Below, piece by piece: positions 26,112 through 34,626 of a stretch of 64,000 nucleotides of DNA. The DNA comes from Thermohalobaculum sp039027855 (GTDB lineage: Bacteria > Pseudomonadota > Alphaproteobacteria > Rhodobacterales > Rhodobacteraceae). The notes under the pieces were generated by a model that saw nothing but the letters and a program-made list of their open reading frames with translations, was not told where the DNA came from and ran no database searches. The translations under genes were made by a program, and so were the position numbers. Position 1 is the stretch's first letter; every line of letters starts with the position of its first letter. The stretch spans positions 145,810 through 209,809 of the forward strand of contig JBCCJI010000003.1 in the NCBI GenBank assembly GCA_039027855.1. The letters are read 5' to 3'.

Positions 26112-26591
26112 ATGCAACCCCGGATCGCCGCCCTAGCCACCATCGCCGGCCTGCTTCTCGCGGGCGTCGCAGGCCTCGCCGCCCCGACCGCCGAGGCGGG
26201 TGCCCATGAGCCCATCGAGATCGCCTCCACCTCCGCTTTCGCCTTCGACGGGATCGACCAGAGCAGGGTCGAGCACAGCCTGGCGCCGGCCGTGACCGCC
26301 GCAGCCTTCGGTGCGGCCGCCGCGACCGCGTTGACCGGCGATGCCGCCGCCGTTGTCACCGAGGTGGGCTTTCGCGGTCGTGGGTTCAGAGGGCGCGGCT
26401 TCAGGGGGCGTGGTTTCAAGGGGCGGGGGTTTAGAGGTCGCAGTTTTGGCCGGGGTTTTCGCAACAGGGGGTTCCGCCATGGCTTCGGCCACCGTGGCTT
26501 TGGCAAGAAAAGCTTCGGACACCGGCGCTTTGGTCATGGCCGGGTGATCGTGACAAAGCCCTTCGGCGGCACAAAGTTCATCTTTAAGTGA
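26112..26591 (+). CDS. Secreted Gly-Phe-Arg repeat protein, 159 aa
   Basis: An N-terminal signal peptide (hydrophobic residues 8-25, cleavage after AEAGA) is followed by an Ala/Val-rich stretch and then a run of GFRGR-type units from about residue 85 (four near-identical copies, then degenerate ones such as FGHRGFGKKSF). The basic, aromatic and glycine-rich part is about 60 residues long. The end, VIVTKPFGGTKFIFK, resembles the end of the next gene's product, so the two are paralogues. No family is recognised; a nucleic-acid, metal or surface-polymer binding role would be speculation. SD GGAGAGACGCC precedes the ATG. Confidence 0.75.
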   Translation: MQPRIAALATIAGLLLAGVAGLAAPTAEAGAHEPIEIASTSAFAFDGIDQSRVEHSLAPAVTAAAFGAAAATALTGDAAAVVTEVGFRGRGFRGRGFRGRGFKGRGFRGRSFGRGFRNRGFRHGFGHRGFGKKSFGHRRFGHGRVIVTKPFGGTKFIFK

Positions 26592-26664
26592 TCCGGCGAC
26601 GGAAACCGGCGGCGCCTGCGTAGGCGAAGTGTCGACGTCACGAAGAGGAAGAGGAGACACCGCC

Positions 26665-27324
26665 ATGCCTCGCATCGCGCCGCCGTCATCGACGCGCCCC
26701 GCCCGACCGCTGATCGCCTTGCTAGGGCGCTATGCCATGGCGCCCGTCCTCGCCCTGATCGGGCTCGGCGCCGGGTTCGCCACCGCGCCGCAGGCGACGG
26801 CCATGGTAGCCAGCCCAGCCCCGGCCCCAACTCCGGCCCCGGCAATGGCTTCAACGCCGACGGCGGTCCCCTTGGGCGACGCTGTCCGCCAAGCGACCGA
26901 CGCGGCCAGCCTGTCATCCGCTGTGGTGCCGTTGAGCGCCGCACCCATCGGCAGCGCGGCGGGCGCGAGCGGCACAGGCGCTCTGCCCGTGGTGGACGTG
27001 CAGTACCGGCGCGGTTTCCGCAGGGGGTTCCGGCGAGGCTTTCGCCGCGGTGTCCGGCGGGGCTTCCGGCGCGGTTTCCGTCCGGGCTTCCGCGCAGGGT
27101 TTCGCCCCGGTTTCCGTCGCGGCTTCTATGGCCCGCGTTTCCGGCGCGGGTTCCACAGGGGCTTTCGAGGCGGTTTCGTCGCCCGCCGGGCCTTCTTCCC
27201 TGGACGGTTCGGGCGACCCTTCGTGCATCGCCCCTTCGGCCGCGGCGTGTTTTTCAACCGCGGTTTCGGCGCGGCGGTGACGATCGGCGGACCCTTCCTG
27301 TCCAGCACCTTCGTCTTCCGCTGA
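26665..27324 (+). CDS. Secreted RRGF repeat protein, 219 aa (paralogue)
   Basis: The ATG at 26665 is preferred because GAGGAGACACCGCC precedes it; an ATG at 26629 would add 12 residues. An extended basic N-terminus leads into a hydrophobic segment (about residues 25-45) ending TAMVA, then an Ala/Pro/Ser linker. From about residue 115 there are some 12 units of RRGF or RPGF, including RRGFYGPRF and RRGFHRGFRGGF, and the protein ends TIGGPFLSSTFVFR. Architecture (signal, Ala-rich linker, Arg/Gly/Phe repeats, hydrophobic tail) is the same as the preceding gene, 74 bases upstream. Function unknown. Confidence 0.75.
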   Translation: MPRIAPPSSTRPARPLIALLGRYAMAPVLALIGLGAGFATAPQATAMVASPAPAPTPAPAMASTPTAVPLGDAVRQATDAASLSSAVVPLSAAPIGSAAGASGTGALPVVDVQYRRGFRRGFRRGFRRGVRRGFRRGFRPGFRAGFRPGFRRGFYGPRFRRGFHRGFRGGFVARRAFFPGRFGRPFVHRPFGRGVFFNRGFGAAVTIGGPFLSSTFVFR

Positions 27325-27453
27325 CGCCCCCGAGGACTCAGGCTCCTGGGGCTGAAGCTCCGGGGACTGCCGACGGGGCGCGTCACTGGGCCCGCGACCC
27401 GGCCCGCGACCCTGGCCCTTAACGACACGCTTCGCGCCTGCTAAGCGCGGCGC

Positions 27454-28722
27454 ATGGCCGGGCGTTTCTATCGCGACAATGCCCCGTGGCTTGCGGCCGC
27501 GGGGCTGATGACCTTCGGGTCGTCCTTCGGTCAGACCTTCTTCATCTCGCTGTCGGCGGGCGGCATCCGGGCCGAGCATGGGCTCTCTGACGGCGACTGG
27601 GGCGCAATCTATACGATTGCCACACTCGCCTCGGCGGCGGTGCTGGTACAGGCCGGGCGGCTCGCCGATCATCTCGCTCTGCGCCCGCTGGTGATCGGGG
27701 TCACCCTCATCTACTGCCTCGCCTGCGCGGCGGTGGGGCTCGGGCAGTCGGTCTGGGTCCTCGGTCTCGGCATCTTCGGCCTGCGCCTCGCCGGGCAGGG
27801 TCTGATCAGCCATCTCGGCCAGACCGCCACCGCCCGCTGGTTCAACGCCAATCGCGGGCGCGCCATGGCGTTCGTCGTTCTGGGCTATCCGCTGGGCGAG
27901 GCGCTGCTGCCGCCCCTCGCCGTCGCCGCCATGCAGAGCGTCGGCTGGCGCGGCGTCTGGGGCATCGCCGCGGCGGTGCTTGCCCTGGCCATCCTGCCCG
28001 CGATCCTGGCGCTGCTGGCGCGGGGCCGCCGGCGGCCAAGCGGCGCGCCCCCGGGCGAGGGGGGCGCACGCGCCGCAACCGGCATGGACGGCCGCCACTG
28101 GTCGCGGGCCGAGGTCCTGCGGCACTGGTCGTTCTGGGCGCTGATGCCGGCGGTGCTAGCCCCCAGCTTTATCGGCACGGTGCTGTTCTTCCATCAGGTG
28201 CACCTGTCCGAGGTCCGGGGCTGGGATCTCGCCACCATGGCCGCGGGCTACCCGGTCTATGCCGGGCTGTCGGTGGCCCTGTCGCTTGCCACGGGCCGGG
28301 TGATCGACCGCGTCGGACCGGTGCGGTTGCTGCCGTTCTTCCTCGTCCCCATGGCGCTCGCGGTCTCGGTGCTGATGCTGCCGGGCGGCGCCTGGGTCTG
28401 GCTTGCCGTCCTGCTCGGCATCGGAATGAGCCAGGGCGTCGTCGTCACGCTGTTCGGCACGCTCTGGCCCACGCTCTACGGCACACGGCATATCGGAGGC
28501 ATCAAGGCGCTGACCGTCTCGGCCATGGTCGTGTCGACCGCGGTGGGGCCGGGGATCACGGGGCTTGCCATCGATGCCGGCCTGCCGCTGCCCGCACAGG
28601 CGCCGGCGATGGCCTTGTGGTGTGTGCTGGCGACATGCCTGATGGCAGTGGTGGCGGCGCGCCTTTCCGCGCGGCTTGGCGATCGCGCCGCCGATGCACC
28701 CGCGACCGCCGAGGAGGGATGA
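27454..28722 (+). CDS. Major facilitator superfamily transporter
   Basis: A 422-residue inner-membrane transporter with about twelve hydrophobic segments and a basic cytoplasmic loop (RGRRRPSGAPPG) in the middle, as in MFS carriers. The loop between helices 2 and 3 has GRLADHLALRPL, a version of the MFS signature GxxxDRxGRR. The pattern resembles monocarboxylate/oxalate-type MFS members, but the substrate cannot be told. It ends one base before the next gene's ATG, so it is coupled to the GNAT gene. Confidence 0.88.
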   Translation: MAGRFYRDNAPWLAAAGLMTFGSSFGQTFFISLSAGGIRAEHGLSDGDWGAIYTIATLASAAVLVQAGRLADHLALRPLVIGVTLIYCLACAAVGLGQSVWVLGLGIFGLRLAGQGLISHLGQTATARWFNANRGRAMAFVVLGYPLGEALLPPLAVAAMQSVGWRGVWGIAAAVLALAILPAILALLARGRRRPSGAPPGEGGARAATGMDGRHWSRAEVLRHWSFWALMPAVLAPSFIGTVLFFHQVHLSEVRGWDLATMAAGYPVYAGLSVALSLATGRVIDRVGPVRLLPFFLVPMALAVSVLMLPGGAWVWLAVLLGIGMSQGVVVTLFGTLWPTLYGTRHIGGIKALTVSAMVVSTAVGPGITGLAIDAGLPLPAQAPAMALWCVLATCLMAVVAARLSARLGDRAADAPATAEEG

Positions 28723-28723
28723 G

Positions 28724-29572
28724 ATGACCGAGAAGGCCAAGGGAGAGAGCGAGCAGGCAGCGGCGTCTCAGGCCCAATCTGGGACCCAACCCGAGACCCC
28801 GCCCGAGACCCTGGAGACCCCTTGGCCGCGCGCGATCAGCGCTGCCCCCATCGCGGGGCAGACGGCGTGGCGTGCTCCGGCACGTGCCGATATCGCGGGC
28901 GATGGCGTGCGGCTCGAACCACTCGACCCCGCACGCCACGGCGCCGCGCTCTGGCAGGCGATGCAGGACGATGATCCCGCCCGCTGGCACTACCTGCCCT
29001 ATGGCCCCTACGACCGGGCCGAGACGATGGCGGCCCATCTCACCACCTGCGCTGCCACGGCCGATCCGCTGTTCTTTGCGATCCTACCCGATGAGACCGG
29101 CGTGGCCGAGGGCGTCGCCAGCTATCTCGAGATCGACCCCGACCACGGCATCATCGAGATCGGCCATATCTGGCTCGGCCCGCGCCTGTCGCGCCGGCGC
29201 GCGGCCACCGCCGCTTTCCGCGCGATGATCGGGCACGCCATGGACGATCTTGGCTACCGGCGGATGCAGTGGAAATGCGATGCAATGAACGCCCCGTCCC
29301 GCGCGGCGGCGCGCAGGCTCGGCTTTCGCTACGAGGGCGTGCTGCATGCCGTGCGCGTGGTGAAGGGCCGCAACCGCGACACCGCCTATTACAGCATCCT
29401 CGACACCGAATGGCCGGCGATCAGAGCGGTCATGGACACCTGGCTCGCTGCCACCCCGCCAGATGGCTCGCCAAACGCCCCGCAAGACGACCCGCCAATC
29501 GGCGCGCCGATTGGAGCGCCGGCCCAATCGCTCAGCAGCATGACCAAGGCGCTGCCACCCTCGGCGCGCTGA
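28724..29572 (+). CDS. GNAT-family N-acetyltransferase with low-complexity tails
   Basis: The central part (about residues 55-240) is a RimJ/RimL-type GNAT domain: GVRLEPLDPARH, the acetyl-CoA loop region PRLSRRRAATAAFRAMI, and NAPSRAAARRLGFRYEGVLH. Such enzymes acetylate protein N-termini, antibiotics or small amines. The N-terminus holds a degenerate SGTQPETPPETLETP repeat, and the C-terminus a GAPIGAPAQ repeat; both are encoded by short DNA repeats and are absent from typical members. The ATG at 28724 follows GAGGAGGG and the MFS stop. Confidence 0.87.
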   Translation: MTEKAKGESEQAAASQAQSGTQPETPPETLETPWPRAISAAPIAGQTAWRAPARADIAGDGVRLEPLDPARHGAALWQAMQDDDPARWHYLPYGPYDRAETMAAHLTTCAATADPLFFAILPDETGVAEGVASYLEIDPDHGIIEIGHIWLGPRLSRRRAATAAFRAMIGHAMDDLGYRRMQWKCDAMNAPSRAAARRLGFRYEGVLHAVRVVKGRNRDTAYYSILDTEWPAIRAVMDTWLAATPPDGSPNAPQDDPPIGAPIGAPAQSLSSMTKALPPSAR

Positions 29573-29711
29573 CATCGCCGACGCGGCACGAAGGGTGGCG
29601 CTGGGGCTTGCGATGGACGCCATAATTCGGCCCAAGCGGCGCGGTTTCTAGGCAGGGTTGTGGGCCCGCCGCCGTGCCCAAGGCGCCGACGCCATCTCTG
29701 CCGGAGGACGC

Positions 29712-30191
29712 ATGTCGACCATTGATCGCCGCCGCATGCTGTATCTCCTCGCATGGATCTATGCGCTGCTCGCCCTCGGCATCAATGTTTTCTGGCAAGA
29801 GCGCGATGTCTTTCCGATCTTCAACTGGTCGCTCTTCAGCGTTGTCACCGACAACAACGTCTCGCCGACGCTGATGATCCACCGGATCGACGATCTGGTG
29901 TTCGACGAGCCTATGAATTTCTTCGATCTCGGCGCGTATTTCCCTCGGGCCCGCAGTCGTGACGTGAAGGTTGTGAAGCTGATCAGACGGTACAGGGCCG
30001 ATGTCGCCGTCGATCCGACAGCCGGCCCGGCGCTGATTCGCGCGATCGAGCAGCGTTTCCTCGCAGGTTACGACCGCGTCGACTACAGCCTCGAGACCTG
30101 GCGCTATGACGCGCTGGAGCGCTTTCACCACGGACGGATCAACGAGCGCATCCTCCACTACACGGGCAGTACGGTGGAGGATCCGTCATGA
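29712..30191 (+). CDS. Hypothetical membrane-anchored protein, 159 aa
   Basis: One hydrophobic helix near the N-terminus (residues 9-24, MLYLLAWIYALLALGI) anchors a roughly 130-residue soluble part. The phrase FPIFNWSLFS after the helix resembles a motif seen in proteins paired with polytopic HTTM-like membrane proteins. The soluble part is mixed alpha/beta with many Arg and Asp residues. The ATG at 29712 follows CCGGAGGACGC. It overlaps the next gene in an ATGA, so the two almost certainly form a functional pair. Function unknown. Confidence 0.72.
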   Translation: MSTIDRRRMLYLLAWIYALLALGINVFWQERDVFPIFNWSLFSVVTDNNVSPTLMIHRIDDLVFDEPMNFFDLGAYFPRARSRDVKVVKLIRRYRADVAVDPTAGPALIRAIEQRFLAGYDRVDYSLETWRYDALERFHHGRINERILHYTGSTVEDPS

Positions 30192-31207
30192 GCCGGCGTC
30201 GCATGCCGCTTGGGATCGGCCGCCATCTGAGGGTGCTGCCGGGTGATGCGCCGCGCTGGCACGAACACGGCCGCATGGCCGAGCGTTGCATCTTCATCAT
30301 CCAGATCTACTATCTGCTGACGCTGGCGAGGCTCTACAGCGTCGGCCACCAGTACACGTCTTTCTCACGCCACCCCGACGAACTCATGCCGCTCTGGCCG
30401 ATGGCCTGGCTGCCGCTCGATGCCTCGATCAACGATGCGTTCAGTGGGCTGGTTCTGGCGATGCAGGTGATCGGCGTGCTGGGCCTGTTCTTCTGGCGCC
30501 ACTTCATCGTGCGCCTGCTGGTCTGCGTCGCCTTCCTGCAGCACATGACCTTTGCCAATCTCGGCGGTGCCATCAATCACGGCCTGCACGAGTGGTTCTG
30601 GCTCTCCTTCATCCTGCTCTTTCTGCCTGCGGGGCTCTGGCGACAGCGCGACGACGCGCTGAGCCGGCATCAGCGGGTCGGTGTGATGACCGTCTTCGCT
30701 GCGGCGGGCGGCTTCATCCTGATGTTCTATTCGCTATCGGGCTACTACAAGCTGCGCGAGCTTGTGCTCACCGAGGCCCATGGCGTCTATGGCGCGCTGC
30801 ACTGGGATTCGATGGCGCAGATCGTCGGGGGCCGGATGTTCGACACCATGTCAGACCCGCCCTTGGCCGAGTTCCTGCTGAACTACCCCATCCTCGGTTG
30901 GCCGATGTTCATGCTGCTGTACTATGTCGAAGTCTTCGCCTTCATCGCGATCTTCCGGCCGGTACTGCTGAAACCCTTCGCGGTGGTGCTGATCCTGTTT
31001 CACATCGGCACCTTCCTCTTCCTCGACATCGCGTTCGACGACCACGTGGTGATCAACGGCCTGTTCATGCTGATGTCGCCGCTGGCGCCTGGCGGCTTCC
31101 GCGTGATGCAGACCGTGCTGGCGCTGCCGGTGATCGGGGACGTGCTGCGCGTTTTCGTCGGCAGGCGATGGCGCGAGACGGGCCGCGCCGCGGTGCCGGC
31201 GGAGTAA
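30188..31207 (+). CDS. Polytopic membrane protein, possibly HTTM-like
   Basis: A 339-residue integral membrane protein with about eight hydrophobic segments from residue 30 to 320. Conserved-looking polar and aromatic residues cluster in HQYTSFSRHPDELMPLWP, FANLGGAINHGLHEWFW and DIAFDDHVVINGLFML. The layout resembles HTTM-domain proteins, related to the membrane part of vitamin-K-dependent gamma-carboxylase, but this is a weak resemblance. It is translationally coupled to the anchored protein upstream, suggesting a two-subunit complex. Function unknown. Confidence 0.72.
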   Translation: MSRRRMPLGIGRHLRVLPGDAPRWHEHGRMAERCIFIIQIYYLLTLARLYSVGHQYTSFSRHPDELMPLWPMAWLPLDASINDAFSGLVLAMQVIGVLGLFFWRHFIVRLLVCVAFLQHMTFANLGGAINHGLHEWFWLSFILLFLPAGLWRQRDDALSRHQRVGVMTVFAAAGGFILMFYSLSGYYKLRELVLTEAHGVYGALHWDSMAQIVGGRMFDTMSDPPLAEFLLNYPILGWPMFMLLYYVEVFAFIAIFRPVLLKPFAVVLILFHIGTFLFLDIAFDDHVVINGLFMLMSPLAPGGFRVMQTVLALPVIGDVLRVFVGRRWRETGRAAVPAE

Positions 31208-31231
31208 GCCGCGCGGCCTTCCCCGGGCCAT

Positions 31232-31258
31232 TGACCCATACGTCACGAAGATGGGTCA
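31232..31258. terminator. Hairpin between convergent genes
   Basis: TGACCCAT (31232-31239) pairs with ATGGGTCA (31251-31258) around an 11-base loop in the gap between the membrane-protein stop and the leuC stop. A second small hairpin, AGGCC/GGCCT, lies at 31275-31288. There is no T-run; a bidirectional terminator is possible. Confidence 0.4.
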
Positions 31259-31354
31259 GCGCCCGCTAGACCAGAGGCCGTTCGGCCTAATGGGCGCAGG
31301 ATACCCCGCCAGCGCCCGTTCAGCGCCCCGTCAGCCCCCGATCAGACCCCCCTT

Positions 31355-32755
31355 TCAGCCGAGATGGCGGACGTCGGTCAGGCGGCCGGTGACGGCGGCG
31401 GCGGCGGCCATGCCGGGGCTCATCAGGTGGGTGCGTGAGCCGCGGCCCTGACGCCCCTCGAAATTGCGGTTCGAGGTGGAGGCACAGCGCTCGCCCGGGC
31501 CAAGCTGGTCGGGGTTCATGCCGAGGCACATCGAACAGCCGGCCATGCGCCATTCGAACCCCGCCTCGATCAGCTTCTGGGCGATGCCCTCTTCCTCGGC
31601 CTGGGCGCGCACCAGCCCCGAGCCGGGGACGATCATGGCGCGCAGGCCCTCCTTCACGCGGCGGCCCTCCATGATGCGGGCCACTTCGCGCAGATCCTCG
31701 ATCCGGCCATTGGTACAGGAGCCGATGAAGACCGCGTCGATCTCCACATCCTCCAGCCGGGTGCCGGGGGTGAGTCCCATGTAATCCAGCGACCGACGCG
31801 CGGCGGCGACCTTGCCGCCCTCGAAATCCTCAGGATGGGGTACGACGCCGGTGATCGGCAGCACGTCCTCGGGGCTGGTGCCCCAGGTCACGACGGGCTG
31901 GATGTTGGCAGCGTCCAGGATCAGCTCGCGGTCGAAATGGGCGCCGGGGTCGGAGTGCAGCGTCCTCCAATGGGCGACGGCACGCTCCCAGATGTCGCCC
32001 TTGGGCGCGCGCGGTCGGCCCTTCACATAGGCGATGGTCTTCTCGTCGGGTGCGACCAGACCAGCCCGCGCGCCGCCCTCGATCGCCATGTTGCAGACCG
32101 TCATCCGGCCTTCCATGCTGAGGCTCTCGATCGCCTCGCCGCAGTATTCGATCACGTGGCCCGTACCGCCGGCGGTGCCGGTCTCACCGATGATGCTGAG
32201 CGTGATGTCTTTGGCGGTCACGCCCTCGGGCAGGGCGCCGCGCACCTCGACCCGCATGTTCTTCGACTTCTTCTGGATCAGCGTCTGGGTGGCCAGCACA
32301 TGCTCGACCTCGGACGTTCCGATGCCATGCGCCAGCGCCCCGAAGGCGCCGTGGGTCGCCGTGTGACTGTCACCGCAGACGATGGTCATGCCGGGCTGGG
32401 TCAGCCCCTGCTCGGGTCCGATGATATGCACGATGCCCTGCCGGCGATCGGCCACGTCGAACAATTCCACCCCGAAATCGGCGGCGTTCTGGCGCAGCGC
32501 CTCCACCTGGATGCGGCTCTGCACGTCGCGGATGCCCTCCAGCCGGGTGGGATCGGTCGGCACGTTGTGGTCTGGCACGGCCAGCGTCGCCTCGGGATGG
32601 CGCACGCGCCGGCCGGTCATCCGCAGCCCTTCGAACGCCTGCGGGCTCGTCACCTCATGCACTAGATGGCGGTCGATGTAGAGGAGACAGGTCCCGTCAT
32701 CGCCTTCTTCGATGACATGCTCGTCCCAGATCTTGTCGTATAGCGTCTTTGCCAT
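31355..32755 (-). CDS. leuC: 3-isopropylmalate dehydratase large subunit
   Basis: LeuC is the aconitase-family subunit with the [4Fe-4S] cluster that, with LeuD, isomerises isopropylmalate in leucine synthesis. The 466-residue product contains CGDSHTATHGAFG, GSCTNGRIEDL (first cluster Cys) and MAGCSMCLGMNPDQ (the CxxC cluster pair), and SNRNFEGRQG near the C-terminus. The ATG at 32755 starts the conserved MAKTLYDKIWD. It is about 5.4 kb from leuD on the same strand. Confidence 0.97.
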   Translation of the reverse strand: MAKTLYDKIWDEHVIEEGDDGTCLLYIDRHLVHEVTSPQAFEGLRMTGRRVRHPEATLAVPDHNVPTDPTRLEGIRDVQSRIQVEALRQNAADFGVELFDVADRRQGIVHIIGPEQGLTQPGMTIVCGDSHTATHGAFGALAHGIGTSEVEHVLATQTLIQKKSKNMRVEVRGALPEGVTAKDITLSIIGETGTAGGTGHVIEYCGEAIESLSMEGRMTVCNMAIEGGARAGLVAPDEKTIAYVKGRPRAPKGDIWERAVAHWRTLHSDPGAHFDRELILDAANIQPVVTWGTSPEDVLPITGVVPHPEDFEGGKVAAARRSLDYMGLTPGTRLEDVEIDAVFIGSCTNGRIEDLREVARIMEGRRVKEGLRAMIVPGSGLVRAQAEEEGIAQKLIEAGFEWRMAGCSMCLGMNPDQLGPGERCASTSNRNFEGRQGRGSRTHLMSPGMAAAAAVTGRLTDVRHLG

Positions 32756-33115
32756 GGCTCTGATCCTGGTCTGCGGTCGGCTGGTGCTTGGCGCTCGGTT
32801 CGGGTCTTGGCGTCTGGCCTGACGGGCCACGCTTTGCCGATCTCGCGCCGCTCAGCCCGTCGCAAGGGCCACGCGCGCACCGTGGAACCGGGACGGAAGT
32901 CGCCGGTGATCGGTGAGATCGCGAAGTGGCTGTGGCATCCTCATGGCGATGATCTATCGCCCCATGGCGGTTTGGGCAACGGTTGGGGAGCGGTGCGCGC
33001 CGAGATGGCGCCAATAGTTGAGGTCATCACGCCACGTTCCCGCCACAATGATCGGCACAGAACTACCACGCCACTAAATGGCAAGTCCCGTTAAAGAACC
33101 CACGAAAGACTGGCT
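32756..33115. other. Divergent promoter region of leuC and a small gene
   Basis: The 360 bases between the divergent starts hold no gene. The last 60 bases before 33116 are A-richer and probably hold promoter elements, but I see no convincing -35/-10 pair, leader peptide or riboswitch. Confidence 0.4.
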
Positions 33116-33418
33116 ATGTACGCACGACTGTCGCGTTTGCGTATAAAGGATGCGTATAATTCCGAAGAGACACGGGGTCGGTTGCGCGCCCTGCTGCCGA
33201 CGCGACTGAAGGCGCTGCCCGGCCTGCTCGACACCTATATTCTTGGCCTGGAGCCGGACGGTGCCGTGGCCGTGTTCTCGGTCTACGAGTCGCGCGAGGC
33301 CCTGCTACGCGCCAACGCGGAGAGCGAGGGTCTCTGGCTCGAATGCGCCCATATGATCGAGGGCGAGGTCGAGCAGCAGGAACTCCCCGTTTTCATGCAT
33401 ACCCACTGCGCGCCCTAG
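33116..33418 (+). CDS. Small protein with ferredoxin-like (ABM-type) pattern, 100 aa
   Basis: The alternating pattern of beta and helix (MYARLSRLRIKD, a helix with RGRLRALLPTRL, then GLLDTYILGLEPDGAVAVFSVYESREAL) resembles the antibiotic-biosynthesis-monooxygenase/dimeric alpha-beta barrel fold, which in small proteins often degrades or senses small molecules. No heme- or substrate-binding residue can be assigned. It is convergent with rimI, 11 bases from that stop, and divergent from leuC. The fold assignment is tentative. Confidence 0.65.
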   Translation: MYARLSRLRIKDAYNSEETRGRLRALLPTRLKALPGLLDTYILGLEPDGAVAVFSVYESREALLRANAESEGLWLECAHMIEGEVEQQELPVFMHTHCAP

Positions 33419-33429
33419 GCCCTGCCACC

Positions 33430-33891
33430 CTAAGCCAGGGATCGGCGCAGGATCAGCGCATCGACGCTGCCGGCCGGGCGGGCGTAGTAGCCCCGGCGCC
33501 GGCCGACCTCACGCCACCCGGCCCTCTGGTACAATCGGCGCGCGGGCCTGTTGTCGACCGCCACCTCCAGAAACATCGCCGCCATGCCGAGCGCCCTGGC
33601 GAGATCCTCGCCCGCCGCGAGCAGCGCACGGCCGAGGCCACGCCCGCGCGCGGCGGGGACAACGCCGAAATCCAGGATCTCCGCCTCGTCGGCGGCGAAT
33701 TGCAGGATCAGGAGCGCGTCCCGAAACGCGCCGTCGACGATCATCGCGGCATGCGGGGGCGCGCCGAGGGCGATGAAATCCTCGGCGCGCCAGGGTGTCC
33801 CCTGCCCATCGAACGCAGCGTGGGCGATGGCGGCGAGGCGCGCGGCGTTCGCGGCCTTGGGCGTCACGACGCGTGGCGGTCCGTCTGTCAC
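33430..33891 (-). CDS. rimI: Ribosomal-protein-alanine N-acetyltransferase RimI-like
   Basis: A 153-residue GNAT enzyme. The acetyl-CoA motif is VVPAARGRGLGRALL, followed by FLEVAVDNRPARRLYQRAGWREVGRRRGYY, which is the typical RimI wording. RimI acetylates the N-terminal alanine of ribosomal protein S18. It lies 15 bases downstream of tsaB, the usual arrangement in this group, and ends the nfu-GFA-tsaB-rimI run. Confidence 0.92.
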   Translation of the reverse strand: MTDGPPRVVTPKAANAARLAAIAHAAFDGQGTPWRAEDFIALGAPPHAAMIVDGAFRDALLILQFAADEAEILDFGVVPAARGRGLGRALLAAGEDLARALGMAAMFLEVAVDNRPARRLYQRAGWREVGRRRGYYARPAGSVDALILRRSLA

Positions 33892-33906
33892 GGCAGCGAA
33901 GGCCGA

Positions 33907-34626
33907 TCAGTCGAGCAGGACCGGCGGCGCCTCGGAGGGCAGATCCGCATCGGCCTCGCGCAGATAGAGCGGCGCGGGCAAGGCCCCCGGCGCCCGCCCC
34001 GCGGCGATGGCCGCGACCGAGGCAGGATCGGCCAGCCCCTCGGGCGCGAGCTCAGCAGCGAGCCCGGCCACAGCCCAGCCATCGCCAAGCCGCACATCGC
34101 GGTTCTCCACCGCGCTCAACGTCTCGGGGTGCACCACGGCCGGCGGGGCGAGTGGCGCCAGATCCGGCCCAAAGCGCTGCAAGAACACCGAGCCGCGCCC
34201 GGCAAGCGCCACCGCGACGGGGCGTGTCTCGGCCCAGCCGACCTTGTCCTCCAGCCTGCGGGGCCGGCTGCCGCCGTGATCCTCACGCCCGCTTGGCGCG
34301 GGAGGGCGCAGGGGGCGGACCACGCCGGCTGCCACCGCCTCAAGCCGTGTCACGCCGATCGCCGGAACACCCCGGCCAAGGGCCAGCCCGCGCGCCGCCG
34401 CCACGCCCACGCGCAATCCTGTGAACGAGCCCGGCCCCGTGCAGACTGCAATCCGGCCGAGCCCCGATGGCCCGATCCCGGCCCGCTCCAGCACCGTCTC
34501 GATCATGGGGAAAAGCCGCTCGGCATGGCCCCGCGACAGCGTCTCTGCCGCGCTGGCCGCGACCCTGCCGCCCGCCAGCAGCGCGACCGCGCATTGCCCG
34601 GCCGAGGTGTCGATGCCGAGGATCAC
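33907..34626 (-). CDS. tsaB: tRNA t6A biosynthesis protein TsaB
   Basis: TsaB forms the complex with TsaD and TsaE that makes N6-threonylcarbamoyladenosine at tRNA position 37. The 239-residue product starts (V/M)ILGIDTSAGQCAVAL and has RGHAERLFPMIE and CTGPGSFTGLRVGVAAARGLA, all family hallmarks of the ASKHA fold. The start is a GTG at 34626 that overlaps the stop of the upstream GFA gene in a GTGA. rimI follows. Confidence 0.94.
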   Translation of the reverse strand: MILGIDTSAGQCAVALLAGGRVAASAAETLSRGHAERLFPMIETVLERAGIGPSGLGRIAVCTGPGSFTGLRVGVAAARGLALGRGVPAIGVTRLEAVAAGVVRPLRPPAPSGREDHGGSRPRRLEDKVGWAETRPVAVALAGRGSVFLQRFGPDLAPLAPPAVVHPETLSAVENRDVRLGDGWAVAGLAAELAPEGLADPASVAAIAAGRAPGALPAPLYLREADADLPSEAPPVLLD

